Shown piece after piece: positions 1 through 8,907 of a DNA stretch of 64,000 nt (positions within the stretch are counted from its first letter, which is position 1; each line of letters starts with the position of its first letter). The notes under the pieces were generated by a model. The model was not told where the DNA came from and did not search any database. It saw only the letters and a list, made by a program, of their open reading frames with translations. The stretch comes from ECT2AJA-110-A sp035399845 (GTDB lineage Bacteria > Planctomycetota > Phycisphaerae > UBA1845 > UTPLA1): NCBI GenBank assembly GCA_035399845.1, contig DAOPJV010000026.1:17904-81903 (forward strand), written 5' to 3'. Made by a program: the position numbers and the translations under genes.

Positions 1-1
1 C

Positions 2-334
2 ATGCTGATCTGCATGGGTATCGGCGGCGCCGTCGGCGTGCTGGTCGTCCTGATCGCGGAACTCCTCGATCACTCCTATCGAACGGCCAAGCAGCTCACG
101 ACCTCGCTCGGACTGCCCGTCATCGAGAGCGTCGGCGAAATCATGACGGCGGCGAACATGCGACGCCGCATGATCCGCAAGGTGCTCGTCATGCCGGTCG
201 CGGCGACCATCGCGATCACGGCCGCGACCTCCTCCGGATTGCTCGCCTACCTGAGCCTGGAGAATCCCGCGAAGTACGGTCGCGTGGCCGACAGCGCAAG
301 ACGAACGGTCAACGAAATGCTTGGGAATCAGTAA
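2..334 (+). CDS. Wzz-like chain-length determinant, C-terminal fragment
   Basis: The 5' end is cut by the window edge, so only about 110 C-terminal residues are visible and the ATG at 2 is probably internal. A membrane span lies at about residues 4-21. It is followed by a basic juxtamembrane stretch (LDHSYRTAKQL...LGLPVIESV) that resembles the D-S-[YF]-RT...LGLPV motif found after the second span of Wzz/GNVR polysaccharide co-polymerases. A second hydrophobic stretch lies at about residues 62-85. In this family the protein sets polymer chain length and activates the partner kinase. It stops 36 nt before the BY-kinase-like gene, which supports a Wzz-kinase pair. The family call is good; the exact subtype cannot be judged from a fragment. 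Confidence 0.75.
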   Translation: MLICMGIGGAVGVLVVLIAELLDHSYRTAKQLTTSLGLPVIESVGEIMTAANMRRRMIRKVLVMPVAATIAITAATSSGLLAYLSLENPAKYGRVADSARRTVNEMLGNQ

Positions 335-370
335 CGCACGGCCCCGCGCCGATATTACGGAATCAACGCC

Positions 371-1339
371 ATGGGACGAATTGCTGACGCCATCAAGAAA
401 GCCGAACGGGAACGGGCCCAGATCCGAAACGCCCGCATCGACGCGAACGTCACTTCCTCCGAACGAGTCGAGCGGGAAACCGCAGGCGTCGCCACGATGG
501 AGCCACCGGCGTTCGAGACGCCTCTGCGCGATTCGACGCTGACGGCCGATCCCGGCGCTCGCATCAGGACGCCGTCGGCGCGAAAGGAACTGAATCGATT
601 CTCGCCGGCGGGTCTTCGCAGGGACGACGCCATCGTGGCGCCGACGCCCCACTGGGACGTCCACAGCACTGTCGTCGCCGCCCGCGAACGAAACAGCATG
701 ATCACGGAGCAGTACCGCGCGGCCCGTACGTGGCTGCTCCGCCGGAACACGGCCGGCAAGCACGCCTGTGTCGCGATCACGAGCAGCATTCCCAAGGAAG
801 GCAAGAGCGTGACGACGGCCAACCTCGCCGTCACGATGGCCGAAGTGCGACATCTGAACGTCCTGGCGGTCGACTGCGATCTCCGACAGGGCTCCATGGC
901 GCGACTCTACAAGATGTCGAATACCCCGGGTCTTGCGGATGTCCTGACGGGACGCGTCAGCCTGGATGAGGCGATCGCCACGACGCCGATCCCCAATCTC
1001 TGGACCCTCCCCGCCGGCGCCCGCCACGACCTGAATTCCGGCGAACTCATGAATTCCAGAGCCGCCACCCGCGTGTTCGACGAGCTGCGCGAGAGATTTC
1101 ACTACATTCTGGTCGATACTCCTCCCGTGCAGTCCCTGTCCGACGTGGGGGCCATCGGCGCCCTCTGCACCGGCGTGATCCTCGTTGTTCGTATGAACAA
1201 GACGGCCTCGCACCTGGTCCGACAGTCCCTGCACTGGCTGCAGTCGAATCATCTGAATGTGCTCGGCTGCATCGCGTCCGACTGCCGCACCAAGGGGGCT
1301 CGCTACGAATACGAAGATCTCGACGCTGACGAGGAGTAG
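371..1339 (+). CDS. BY-kinase-like P-loop ATPase (CpsD/CapB type) of exopolysaccharide export
   Basis: 322 aa. The N-terminus (MGRIADAIKKAERE) is typical of exosortase-associated tyrosine kinase partners. Walker A lies at about 137-148 (SSIPKEGKSVT), Walker A' at 164-172 (VLAVDCDLR) and Walker B at 246-252 (ILVDTPP). This is the three-motif signature of bacterial tyrosine kinases related to MinD/ParA. The C-terminus carries only two tyrosines (RYEYEDLD) rather than a long Tyr cluster, so autophosphorylation may be limited. The expected role is to work with the upstream Wzz-like protein in controlling polymer length and export at the inner membrane. The central ~90 residues before the ATPase domain are low in motifs and probably act as a linker. 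Confidence 0.85.
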   Translation: MGRIADAIKKAERERAQIRNARIDANVTSSERVERETAGVATMEPPAFETPLRDSTLTADPGARIRTPSARKELNRFSPAGLRRDDAIVAPTPHWDVHSTVVAARERNSMITEQYRAARTWLLRRNTAGKHACVAITSSIPKEGKSVTTANLAVTMAEVRHLNVLAVDCDLRQGSMARLYKMSNTPGLADVLTGRVSLDEAIATTPIPNLWTLPAGARHDLNSGELMNSRAATRVFDELRERFHYILVDTPPVQSLSDVGAIGALCTGVILVVRMNKTASHLVRQSLHWLQSNHLNVLGCIASDCRTKGARYEYEDLDADEE

Positions 1340-2444
1340 CCTGATTCGCGAATCCGGGATTCGCGACCGGCGGCCCCTGCGCGACGACATCCCCGACGCC
1401 GCGGCGCCAAACGTCTCGGACTTTGTCGAGGACGCGGACGCCGGCCCCTGGACGACCTACGTCGATTCGCACCCGAACGGAACCCTCTTCCACGGTCTCG
1501 AATGGAAACGGGCCGTCGCCCGGACCTTCGGCCATCGCCCCCGCTACCTGATCGCGCGGCGCGACGAACGCGTCATCGGCGTCCTTCCGATGTTCGACGT
1601 TCGCAGTGTCGTCGCCTCCCGAATGCTCGTCAGCATGCCCTACGCGACTTACGGCGGCGTCCTGGCGGATGACGCGGACGCGGGCGGCGCCCTGATTCAG
1701 GCCGCCATTCAGCTGGCCGATCAAGTGGGCGCCACGACGATCGATCTGCGATCCGAATTCGCCGCGGCGCCCAATGCGCCCATCGTCGAATCGCACGCCA
1801 CGTTTCGCCGCCCCCTGCCGACCCATGTGGATGAAGTCGCATCCATTTTCCCGCGAAAGGCCCGCGCCGCCGCTCGCCAGGCCGAGACCAAATTCCGGCT
1901 CGACGTGTCATTCGATTCCGGGGCCCTGCCCATCGTCTGGCGCCTCTACTCGCGATCGATGCGTCGACTCGCGTCACCCAACTATCCGCTGCGGTTCTTT
2001 GAGTCGCTTCGCGGCGCCCTGGGCGATCGATTTCTCACGCAGGTTGTGCGCTGCGACGGACAGCCGGTTGCCGGTCTCATCACGTTCCTGCATCGCAGGA
2101 CGATGATGCCCTACTTCCTGGGACTCGACGAACGGCGGTCCCTGTACGGTCTGAGTCACTTCGTCTATCTGAAGTGCATGGCGTGGGGCGTTGCGAACGG
2201 ATATCGCGAATTTGATTTCGGCAGATCACGCCGCGAAAACAAAGGCGCCTTCGACTTCAAAAGGCACTGCGGGTTTGAGCCGACAATTCTTCAGTACCAG
2301 CGCTACGTAGCGCCGGGCGCTAGAGCGCCCGATCTGTCACCCGGCTCCGCGAAGTGGGCCGTGGCCAGACGCGTTTGGCGCGGGCTGCCGCTGGCGATCA
2401 CACGCCCACTGGGCGGATGGCTGGCGAAGTCGATACCCGGCTGA
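1257..2444 (+). CDS. FemAB-like GNAT acyltransferase, exosortase-locus type
   Basis: Up to 395 aa. The core pattern is WTTYVDSHPNGTLFHGLEW, then FGHRPRYLIARRDERVIGVLP, and near the end a YREFDFGRSR motif. This matches the FemAB-like proteins found in exosortase/PEP-CTERM exopolysaccharide loci. The fold transfers acyl or aminoacyl groups; the substrate here is unknown. The start is unclear. The only ATG (1257) lies 83 nt inside the kinase gene and would add about 28 unconserved residues. A CTG at 1341 lies just after the kinase stop and has GAGGAG 4 nt upstream; no ATG, GTG or TTG falls between 1341 and the conserved core. The ATG is used here by convention. Confidence 0.82.
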   Translation: MCSAASRPTAAPRGLATNTKISTLTRSSLIRESGIRDRRPLRDDIPDAAAPNVSDFVEDADAGPWTTYVDSHPNGTLFHGLEWKRAVARTFGHRPRYLIARRDERVIGVLPMFDVRSVVASRMLVSMPYATYGGVLADDADAGGALIQAAIQLADQVGATTIDLRSEFAAAPNAPIVESHATFRRPLPTHVDEVASIFPRKARAAARQAETKFRLDVSFDSGALPIVWRLYSRSMRRLASPNYPLRFFESLRGALGDRFLTQVVRCDGQPVAGLITFLHRRTMMPYFLGLDERRSLYGLSHFVYLKCMAWGVANGYREFDFGRSRRENKGAFDFKRHCGFEPTILQYQRYVAPGARAPDLSPGSAKWAVARRVWRGLPLAITRPLGGWLAKSIPG

Positions 2445-2459
2445 TGAAAGGGGAAGATC

Positions 2460-3761
2460 GTGGCGGAATCGAAGCGGCGGAAGATCCTCTACCTGACAAA
2501 CCGGGCGCCCTATCCGCCGGACAAAGGCGATCGCATCCGTACGTTTCATCAGATCGATCGTCTCGCCCTGCACTCCGATATCTTCTGCGCCACGTTTACC
2601 GAGTCGCCATCGGACAGCGCCCGCGTCAACAAGCTCCGCCGATGGTGCCGGGACGTCCTTGCGATTCCGTGGCAGAAAAACGCGGCGAGAATTCGCGCCG
2701 CCACCTCCTGGATTCGCGGCGGCACGCTCACGCATGGCGCCTATTGGAATCCCGTCATGGCGCGGCAGCTCTGTCGATGGGCCGAGCGTCAGAGCTTTGA
2801 CGTCGTCGTGTGCTTCTCATCGATCATGGCGCCCTACGCGGCGCTCATTCCGGCCAAACGCAGGATCCTCGACCTTTGTGACGTCGACAGCGAAAAGTGG
2901 AATGACTACGCGCGATCATCGCGTTTTCCGTTCTCACGCATCTTCGCATCCGAAGGCCGCAGACTGGCGACCTACGAACGCGAGGCGCTGACGCGGTTCG
3001 ATGAAACCATCGTCATTACGCAGCGCGAGCGACGGCTGCTCGACGCCTTTGAACAGAATCCTCGAATTCACGTCGTCAGCAACGGCGTGCGACGCTTTGA
3101 GAATCCCACGGACGCGGCCCGCTGCGGTCCCGTCGTCGGGTTTCTCGGCACGATGGACTATCGACCCAATGTCGACGCCGTCCGATGGTTCGCCGACCAC
3201 GCCTGGCCGCTCGTCCAGGCGAAACACAATGACGCGCAGTTCACCATCATTGGTCGATCGCCCACCCGCGAAGTCCGACGACTCGGACGCCGGCCCGGGA
3301 TCAACGTCACAGGCGGCGTTCGCGACATGCGAACGCATCTCGAACGATGCCGAATCGTCGTGACGCCGCTTCGCGTTGCCCGCGGTCTCCCCAACAAGAT
3401 GATCGAGGCCATGGCGGCGGGACGCCCTGTCGTCACGACCTCCGCCGGCGCCGACTGCCTGAGCGCCGTCCCCGATACGCACCTGCTCGTCGGCGACTCA
3501 CCCGAGGCCTTCGCCGCCAGCGTCACGCAACTTCTGCGCGATGACGGGATGTGTCGACGAATTGCGGATCACGCCTATCGATGGGTCGGCGCCCATCACG
3601 ACTGGGACACGGAGCTCGACCAGTTTGAACGAATTGTTCTCGGCGATTTCGCCGCATCCCCCCGCTCGAGAAGATCGAGCGACGTCATGACGTCGGCGCC
3701 CGGCGCGTTCACGTTCGCCGACAGTTCGCCGGTCCTGAGCGACGTTCACATCCACGAATGA
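2460..3761 (+). CDS. Glycosyltransferase, exosortase-associated family (TIGR03087-like)
   Basis: 433 aa from a GTG preceded by GGGGAAG. The N-terminus (ILYLTNRAPYPPDKGDRIR followed by TFHQI) is the hallmark of the sugar transferases found with PEP-CTERM/exosortase exopolysaccharide genes. The C-terminal half has a GT-B donor-binding lobe: VGFLGTMDYRPNVDAVRWF, FTIIGRSP, then LPNKMIEAMAAGRPVV with the usual E for nucleotide-sugar contact. It starts 15 nt after the FemAB stop, so it is co-transcribed. It probably adds a hexose to the lipid-linked repeat unit in the cytoplasm; the donor and linkage cannot be read from sequence. The last ~40 residues, after FERIVLG, look unstructured. Confidence 0.88.
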   Translation: MAESKRRKILYLTNRAPYPPDKGDRIRTFHQIDRLALHSDIFCATFTESPSDSARVNKLRRWCRDVLAIPWQKNAARIRAATSWIRGGTLTHGAYWNPVMARQLCRWAERQSFDVVVCFSSIMAPYAALIPAKRRILDLCDVDSEKWNDYARSSRFPFSRIFASEGRRLATYEREALTRFDETIVITQRERRLLDAFEQNPRIHVVSNGVRRFENPTDAARCGPVVGFLGTMDYRPNVDAVRWFADHAWPLVQAKHNDAQFTIIGRSPTREVRRLGRRPGINVTGGVRDMRTHLERCRIVVTPLRVARGLPNKMIEAMAAGRPVVTTSAGADCLSAVPDTHLLVGDSPEAFAASVTQLLRDDGMCRRIADHAYRWVGAHHDWDTELDQFERIVLGDFAASPRSRRSSDVMTSAPGAFTFADSSPVLSDVHIHE

Positions 3762-3988
3762 GCTGACCTCCGGGGCGTGTGATGTAACATCCGCCGCCCG
3801 CCTCGCGCATCGCGCCGCGATTCCAGCATCGTGAGCGGACAAACGCGCAGTTGTTGCGCGACGGCTCGCGGTCTCGCCCTCGTAATTGCCGGCCGATTTC
3901 TTCAGTCGCAGCGGCGCCCGCTCGATAACTTTATGAGACGTTGGACGCGCGACCCCTGCGCGCGGCGCAGGCGTTCGGAGGCGGCAAA

Positions 3989-5509
3989 GTGACGGCATTC
4001 ACGACGAACCAACGCGTAGACGCGGGCCTGATCGATCTGACGGCGCCGGCGAACGCTGAATCCGTGGCGCGGAGGTCCATCGAAAACGACACGCCGTCCC
4101 GACGACCCGCGCCGTCGCCTGACGGTCAGCGGCGCAATGTGCTCGTCATCGCGAGTCGATTCCCCCCCGTTGCGTCTGTGGGCGCGATTCGAATTCGCAA
4201 GTTCGCCAAGTACCTGCGCGAATTCGGCTGGGAGCCGATCGTCATTACCGGCGCCATGCGGGCGGACACGCAGAGCAGCCACGACGCCCGCCGCGCCATC
4301 GATCGGGAGAGCCTCGAGGACCTGCCAACGGACCTGAATGTCCATCGGCTCAGCCCGTCGCTCGATCACTGGCCTACACATGTGAGCAGAAGTCTCGGCG
4401 CGAAACTGGGCGCATGCACGCGTCTGATCGGCCTGAGCGAAAAACGCTGGCAGGACGGCCTGAAGTGGCGATTTGAGAGGATCCACGATCGACTGGCGTT
4501 CCCGGATCGAGGGATCTGGCGATTACCAACCATTGTGCGCCTCGCGCGAAAGCTCCATCGAACACACAGGTTCGACGCCGTGTTCTCCAGCGGCATGCCT
4601 TTCAGCGATCACCTGATCGGGCTCGCCGTCCGGCGAGCGCTGCGGATACCCTGGCTGGCCGACTTCCGCGACCCGTGGGTGGAGTACATCCACTGGAAGC
4701 AGTGGACGAGTCGCTGGGGGCGCAGCGCCACGCGACGCGCCGAGCGCGCCGTTGTCTCCGCGGCCGCCCGCGTGATCAGTGTCAACGATCACATGACAGA
4801 ACGATTCAGGTCGCGCTACGCGCAGGAATCGCCTGACAAGTTCATCACGATTCCGAATGGCTTCGACCCAGCCGACTTCCGCGCAGTCGCCTCGGCGAAC
4901 GACACTGTCGCTCCCAATCGCCGGTTTACGCTGCTCTACGCGGGCTCGCTCTACCAGACGCGCAGCCCGGACAAGCTGATCGACGCGTTCTGCGCATTTC
5001 TCGATTCGACGCCGGAGGCGGCGGAATTTGCCACTTTGGAATTTGTCGGGCGCCCCGGACCCCACATCGATTCGCTTCTGCGGCGGCGGCCCGACGCCAT
5101 CCACTATCGCGGCCTGTTGCCCCACGCCGCCACGTGCCGAGCCATGGCAAACGCGAGCGTCAACGTCGTGCTCCTGCCGAATTTGCCGGGCAGTGAAAAG
5201 GACACAACGGCCAAGATCTACGAATGCCTGGGCGGCGGACGTCCGATTCTTGCGGCAGTGCCACTGAACGGCGCCGCCGCAGGTGTTCTGCGGGAATTCG
5301 ACGGCGTCAGCCTGTGCGATCCGGATGATGCGCAGGCGATTGAGACCGCGATTGCAACGCTCTACGGTCGCTGGCGCGTGAGCGACGCGCGGCTCCATCG
5401 GTCGGAATCGGCCATGGAACCGCACACGCGACGCGCCCAGGCCCGACTGCTGGCCGCGCAACTCGATGAGATCCGCCCCATCGCCGCCCGGGAGACGATC
5501 GCACGATGA
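3989..5509 (+). CDS. Glycosyltransferase family 4-like (GT-B)
   Basis: 506 aa from GTG 3989, chosen because GGAGGCGG lies 5 nt upstream; a TTG at 3941 is possible but has no clear ribosome site. The acceptor lobe begins with SRFPPVASVGAIRIRKFAKY at about 55-75. The hinge region has LADFRDPWVEY. The donor lobe has LLYAGSLYQ and TTAKIYECLGGGRPILA. It resembles the gene at 7570-8907 in the acceptor lobe (FPPVASVG against FPPIAGSG; ADFRDPWV against ADLRDPIV), so the two are probably paralogues adding different sugars. It overlaps the following deacetylase gene by ATGA. A 225-bp gap separates it from the previous gene, and a separate promoter could lie there. Confidence 0.85.
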   Translation: MTAFTTNQRVDAGLIDLTAPANAESVARRSIENDTPSRRPAPSPDGQRRNVLVIASRFPPVASVGAIRIRKFAKYLREFGWEPIVITGAMRADTQSSHDARRAIDRESLEDLPTDLNVHRLSPSLDHWPTHVSRSLGAKLGACTRLIGLSEKRWQDGLKWRFERIHDRLAFPDRGIWRLPTIVRLARKLHRTHRFDAVFSSGMPFSDHLIGLAVRRALRIPWLADFRDPWVEYIHWKQWTSRWGRSATRRAERAVVSAAARVISVNDHMTERFRSRYAQESPDKFITIPNGFDPADFRAVASANDTVAPNRRFTLLYAGSLYQTRSPDKLIDAFCAFLDSTPEAAEFATLEFVGRPGPHIDSLLRRRPDAIHYRGLLPHAATCRAMANASVNVVLLPNLPGSEKDTTAKIYECLGGGRPILAAVPLNGAAAGVLREFDGVSLCDPDDAQAIETAIATLYGRWRVSDARLHRSESAMEPHTRRAQARLLAAQLDEIRPIAARETIAR

Positions 5510-6516
5510 ATTCCCTTCTGTCCAACACCAGGTTCGAGGCGTGGACGGGCCGTCTCGTGCGGACGCTCCGGCGCAAACACAACGAACGCTGCTTCACGAT
5601 TCTGACCTATCACAGTATCGCGAGGGAACCGAGCGTATTCTCGACGGGACCGGGCTTGCGCCATTCGCCCGCAGCCTTCGAACGCGAAGTCGAGTATCTT
5701 GCAGAGAACTTCAATGTCATCGCGTTGTCCGAACTCGTCTCGATGATTCGCAACGGTGAACAACCACGACGCGCCGTCGCCATCACACTCGACGACGGCT
5801 ACGCCGACGCCCTGACCTGCGCCGCGCAGATCTGCTATCGCCGGCGACTGCCGCTGACGATTTTCCCCGTCACGAGCGTTGTCGGGAACACAGGACTGAT
5901 CTGGCAGCACAAGCTCGCCTGGCTCGTCTCACAGGATCAATCGGATCGCGTGTGGGACGCCCTCTCCGCGGAAGGCTGGGCGACACCGGAAGACCGACAC
6001 GACGTCGAGGGTTTCGTCCGACGACACTTCCGCGTGGACATCCCGGACATCCTCGAAGAAGTCATGAAGCAGGTGGGCGTCACGTCTCGCTCGCTGGCGG
6101 AGAAGCTCCGCCCGTACGTCGAACCCGATGAAATCGCCAGGGCCGATTCGACATTCGTGGAGTTCGGCAATCACACGGACACGCATCCCGTCCTCTCGGC
6201 CATCACGGACCATCAGCAGCTCGTGGAAATCGGCGCCGCCTCACGCAAGCTCATGGAATGGACGAACCGTGCGCCGACGACGCTGGCCTATCCCTTCGGT
6301 CTCAAACCGCATTACAACGACAGGAGTCGTTCCATTGCCGAGGCCACGGGACATCTCGCAACCGTCGACATGCGCCGGCGCATGAACCTGGGGATCGTGG
6401 ATCCCTACGAACTGAGTCGCAAACCGGCCGTGTGCCCGTCACAGACGGATTTTGAGAAACTCGTCGAGGACTGGCCCGCGAACACTCTTGGCGCGCCACC
6501 CGTAGTGAAGCCATGA
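5506..6516 (+). CDS. Polysaccharide deacetylase (NodB/CE4 domain)
   Basis: 336 aa. The motif ILTYHSIA lies at about 32-39 and TLDDGYAD at 94-101. The adjacent DD is the CE4 motif 1, in which one Asp is catalytic and one binds metal. A later FGNHTDTHPVLS supplies the H-x(3)-H metal ligands and TLAYPFG follows. In exosortase-type loci such proteins N-deacetylate the exopolysaccharide or its repeat unit. No signal peptide is obvious, so the enzyme may act on cytoplasmic lipid-linked units. It overlaps both neighbours by ATGA, which indicates tight translational coupling. Confidence 0.87.
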   Translation: MNSLLSNTRFEAWTGRLVRTLRRKHNERCFTILTYHSIAREPSVFSTGPGLRHSPAAFEREVEYLAENFNVIALSELVSMIRNGEQPRRAVAITLDDGYADALTCAAQICYRRRLPLTIFPVTSVVGNTGLIWQHKLAWLVSQDQSDRVWDALSAEGWATPEDRHDVEGFVRRHFRVDIPDILEEVMKQVGVTSRSLAEKLRPYVEPDEIARADSTFVEFGNHTDTHPVLSAITDHQQLVEIGAASRKLMEWTNRAPTTLAYPFGLKPHYNDRSRSIAEATGHLATVDMRRRMNLGIVDPYELSRKPAVCPSQTDFEKLVEDWPANTLGAPPVVKP

Positions 6517-7502
6517 CGGCCACGACACGCCCCCATCTGATCGTTGCGCCCTATCCCGGTGAATTCGGATGGGAGCTGATGAACTGGCAGGGCCGCGTGC
6601 GCCATATCGCGCGTTCGACGTCCTATGGCGTCATGACCATCGTCGGCCCGCCGGATCGCAGGGCCCTCTACACGGATATCTTTCGCGCCATGCCCAAGCG
6701 CGTGCGCTTCTGCCCGGCGCGCCCCCTCGATCTGCCGGGCGCCGCCTGTGACGATCATCGCATCGATTCGCAGGGCGCGAAGATGAACCCCGAATTCGTC
6801 GCGTCGATGCTCGAGCGATTCACACGCGCCGCGTGTCGCCATGCGGGCTTCGAGCCCACGGGCGAAATTCTCACACCCCCCATGGATTCCTCCATGTGGC
6901 TGACGAGCCCGCCGGAACAGGCGATCGTCTCGCTGCGTCGCGCCGGTCCGATCGACATCGACGTCGCCCTCGTCACACGCCGCCGCGAAATCGCCCCGGA
7001 ACGCAACCAGCCCGACGCGTGGTGGAACCAGCTGGAAAACCAACTGCGACTCTGCGGTCTCAACGTCGTCCGATGTGAGCCCCCGCTGAACGCCGCAATC
7101 TCAACGCTCTCCCGCTCGCGGCTGGCCATCGGCGCCTCCACGGGCGGTCTGCATCTGGCCAACCTCTGCGACTGCCCGCACTACGTCTGGGGCCCAGGCC
7201 CCGAGGCGACGTGGACGCCGATGCGGATCACGAACCGCCAGCGCTACGAAACGATCTGGAATCCCTTCGGCGTCGCCTGCCAGTATGATGAATGCGGCTG
7301 GCGACCGTCGATAGAACATGTAGTGAAAAGGACGCTGTCGGCGCTGAAGGAGATCGGATTGCCGGCGCTGGCCTCGTCGCGGCCCAAGCGCGCGAGCGCC
7401 CGATGGCTGATCCGTCGGAAGCTCTCGGCCCTGATCATGCCGACGAATCGCTCGAAAGTGCCCTGGCGGGTCCGTGAGTTCGTCCGCACGCATCTGATCT
7501 AG
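6513..7502 (+). CDS. Conserved GEFGWEL-motif protein, possible glycosyltransferase
   Basis: 329 aa. The N-terminus APYPGEFGWELMNWQGRVR is a distinctive conserved block. Near residue 210 the sequence IGASTGGLHLANLC resembles the donor-side loop (GxxSGxxHLA) of family 9/heptosyltransferase-like or O-fucosyltransferase-like GT-B enzymes, and a WGPGPEATW block follows. These points, together with its position between a deacetylase and a glycosyltransferase, suggest a sugar-transfer role. No catalytic residue can be assigned and the function is inferred. It overlaps the deacetylase stop by ATGA. The C-terminal ~60 residues are Arg/Lys-rich. Confidence 0.7.
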   Translation: MTATTRPHLIVAPYPGEFGWELMNWQGRVRHIARSTSYGVMTIVGPPDRRALYTDIFRAMPKRVRFCPARPLDLPGAACDDHRIDSQGAKMNPEFVASMLERFTRAACRHAGFEPTGEILTPPMDSSMWLTSPPEQAIVSLRRAGPIDIDVALVTRRREIAPERNQPDAWWNQLENQLRLCGLNVVRCEPPLNAAISTLSRSRLAIGASTGGLHLANLCDCPHYVWGPGPEATWTPMRITNRQRYETIWNPFGVACQYDECGWRPSIEHVVKRTLSALKEIGLPALASSRPKRASARWLIRRKLSALIMPTNRSKVPWRVREFVRTHLI

Positions 7503-7569
7503 AATCGCCCGCGTCGGGCGTGTCGATGGCTCGACAGCGTCGAACCACAATCGCAGGTCACGCCCCGCC

Positions 7570-8907
7570 ATGCAGGACTATCGCCTACTGCTGGTCGCCT
7601 ACCACTTCCCGCCGATTGCGGGCAGCGGTGTCCAACGCGCCCTCAAGCTGGCGAAATACCTGCCGAAGTGTGGTCTGCAGGTGCATGTGCTGACATGCGC
7701 CCACACGCGATATCCCCTCATCGATGACTCGCTGCTGCACGAAATCGACGACGAGCCGCGATTACGGATCCATCGCGTTCGCGGTCTGGAGCCGGCCAGC
7801 CTGGCCGACCGCGTCACGCCGCAGTGGCGCCGAGGCCCACTTTCCCGGGCGATGTCGGCGCTTCAGCAACGCGTCTATTGGCGTTTGCAGTCAGCGGCGG
7901 ATCGCTGGGCGACGCCGGAACCCGAGCAGTGGTGGATCGGCAGCGCCATCCGCGCCGCGCGCCGGCTCCACGCCACGCACCCGTTCGATGCGATCCTCAC
8001 GACGTCGCCGCCGCACAGCATGCAACGCGTCGGCGTCGACCTGCAGCGCGTTCTTCAGATTCCATGGATCGCGGACCTGCGCGATCCGATCGTCGACAAT
8101 TTCGCCTACGCGCCAAAGGACGACATCACCGATCGCTATTGGAGGTCGCTCGAACGCGACGTCCTCGATCGAGCCGATCACGTGGTCACAACGTGTCCGG
8201 ACTACACGTCGCGCCTCGCCGAACAGGGCGCCGTCGAACGACTCAGCTGTATCACGAATGGATACGACGAAGCCGATCGGCCGGCTCGCGCCGCTTTGAA
8301 GCCTCGCGAGGCGTTCACGCTGTCACACGTCGGCGCGTTCTATCACTCTCAGAGCGTCGCGCCCCTGCTGGGCGCCTGCCGCGCCTTTCGCCGGCGGCGT
8401 CCCGATGCCCGCTTGACGCTGCGACTCGTCGGAAGTGTTTCGCGTCAGCAGGCGACTCACTTCGAACCCGGCGACGACACCTTCACGCATCGCATCGGCT
8501 ATCAGTCTCACACGGAAGCGACGCGGGAAATGGCGGGCGCCGACGCCCTGTTCCTGATGACGCCTTCCCACGCGAACGGTCGCCACTGCATCCCGGCCAA
8601 GTTCTTCGAGTACCTCGCATTTGGCGGGCGAATCATCGCACTCGTTCATCGCGGGTCGAGTGTCGAACGCATCGCGCGGACCGCCGGCGGCTGCGCGACG
8701 GCGTACCACGACGATGTCGAATCGCTCACGTACGAGATCGAACGGGCCTACGACGCTCATCACGCGCAGAGCCCGGCTGTCCGGCGTGACGCGTCATTCG
8801 TCGAATCGTTTCGAAGGGATCGGCTGGCGACGGAATACGCGGACCTGATCGCTTCGTGCGTTCGAGAGGCGAGGTTGACGCCGATGCTCGGGAGCGTCGC
8901 CACATGA
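7570..8907 (+). CDS. Glycosyltransferase family 4-like (GT-B)
   Basis: 445 aa. It begins LLLVAYHFPPIAGSGVQRAL, the usual acceptor-lobe start of cytoplasmic GT4 enzymes. PHSMQRVGVDLQRVLQ and IADLRDPIVDNF follow. The donor lobe has LSHVGAFYHSQSV and IPAKFFEYLAFGGRIIA, in which the E of FEYL is the expected nucleotide-sugar ligand. It is close in design to the gene at 3989-5509. A 67-bp gap precedes it, and its end overlaps the next glycosyltransferase by ATGA. It is likely one of the transferases building the exopolysaccharide repeat unit; donor and linkage are unknown. Confidence 0.85.
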   Translation: MQDYRLLLVAYHFPPIAGSGVQRALKLAKYLPKCGLQVHVLTCAHTRYPLIDDSLLHEIDDEPRLRIHRVRGLEPASLADRVTPQWRRGPLSRAMSALQQRVYWRLQSAADRWATPEPEQWWIGSAIRAARRLHATHPFDAILTTSPPHSMQRVGVDLQRVLQIPWIADLRDPIVDNFAYAPKDDITDRYWRSLERDVLDRADHVVTTCPDYTSRLAEQGAVERLSCITNGYDEADRPARAALKPREAFTLSHVGAFYHSQSVAPLLGACRAFRRRRPDARLTLRLVGSVSRQQATHFEPGDDTFTHRIGYQSHTEATREMAGADALFLMTPSHANGRHCIPAKFFEYLAFGGRIIALVHRGSSVERIARTAGGCATAYHDDVESLTYEIERAYDAHHAQSPAVRRDASFVESFRRDRLATEYADLIASCVREARLTPMLGSVAT

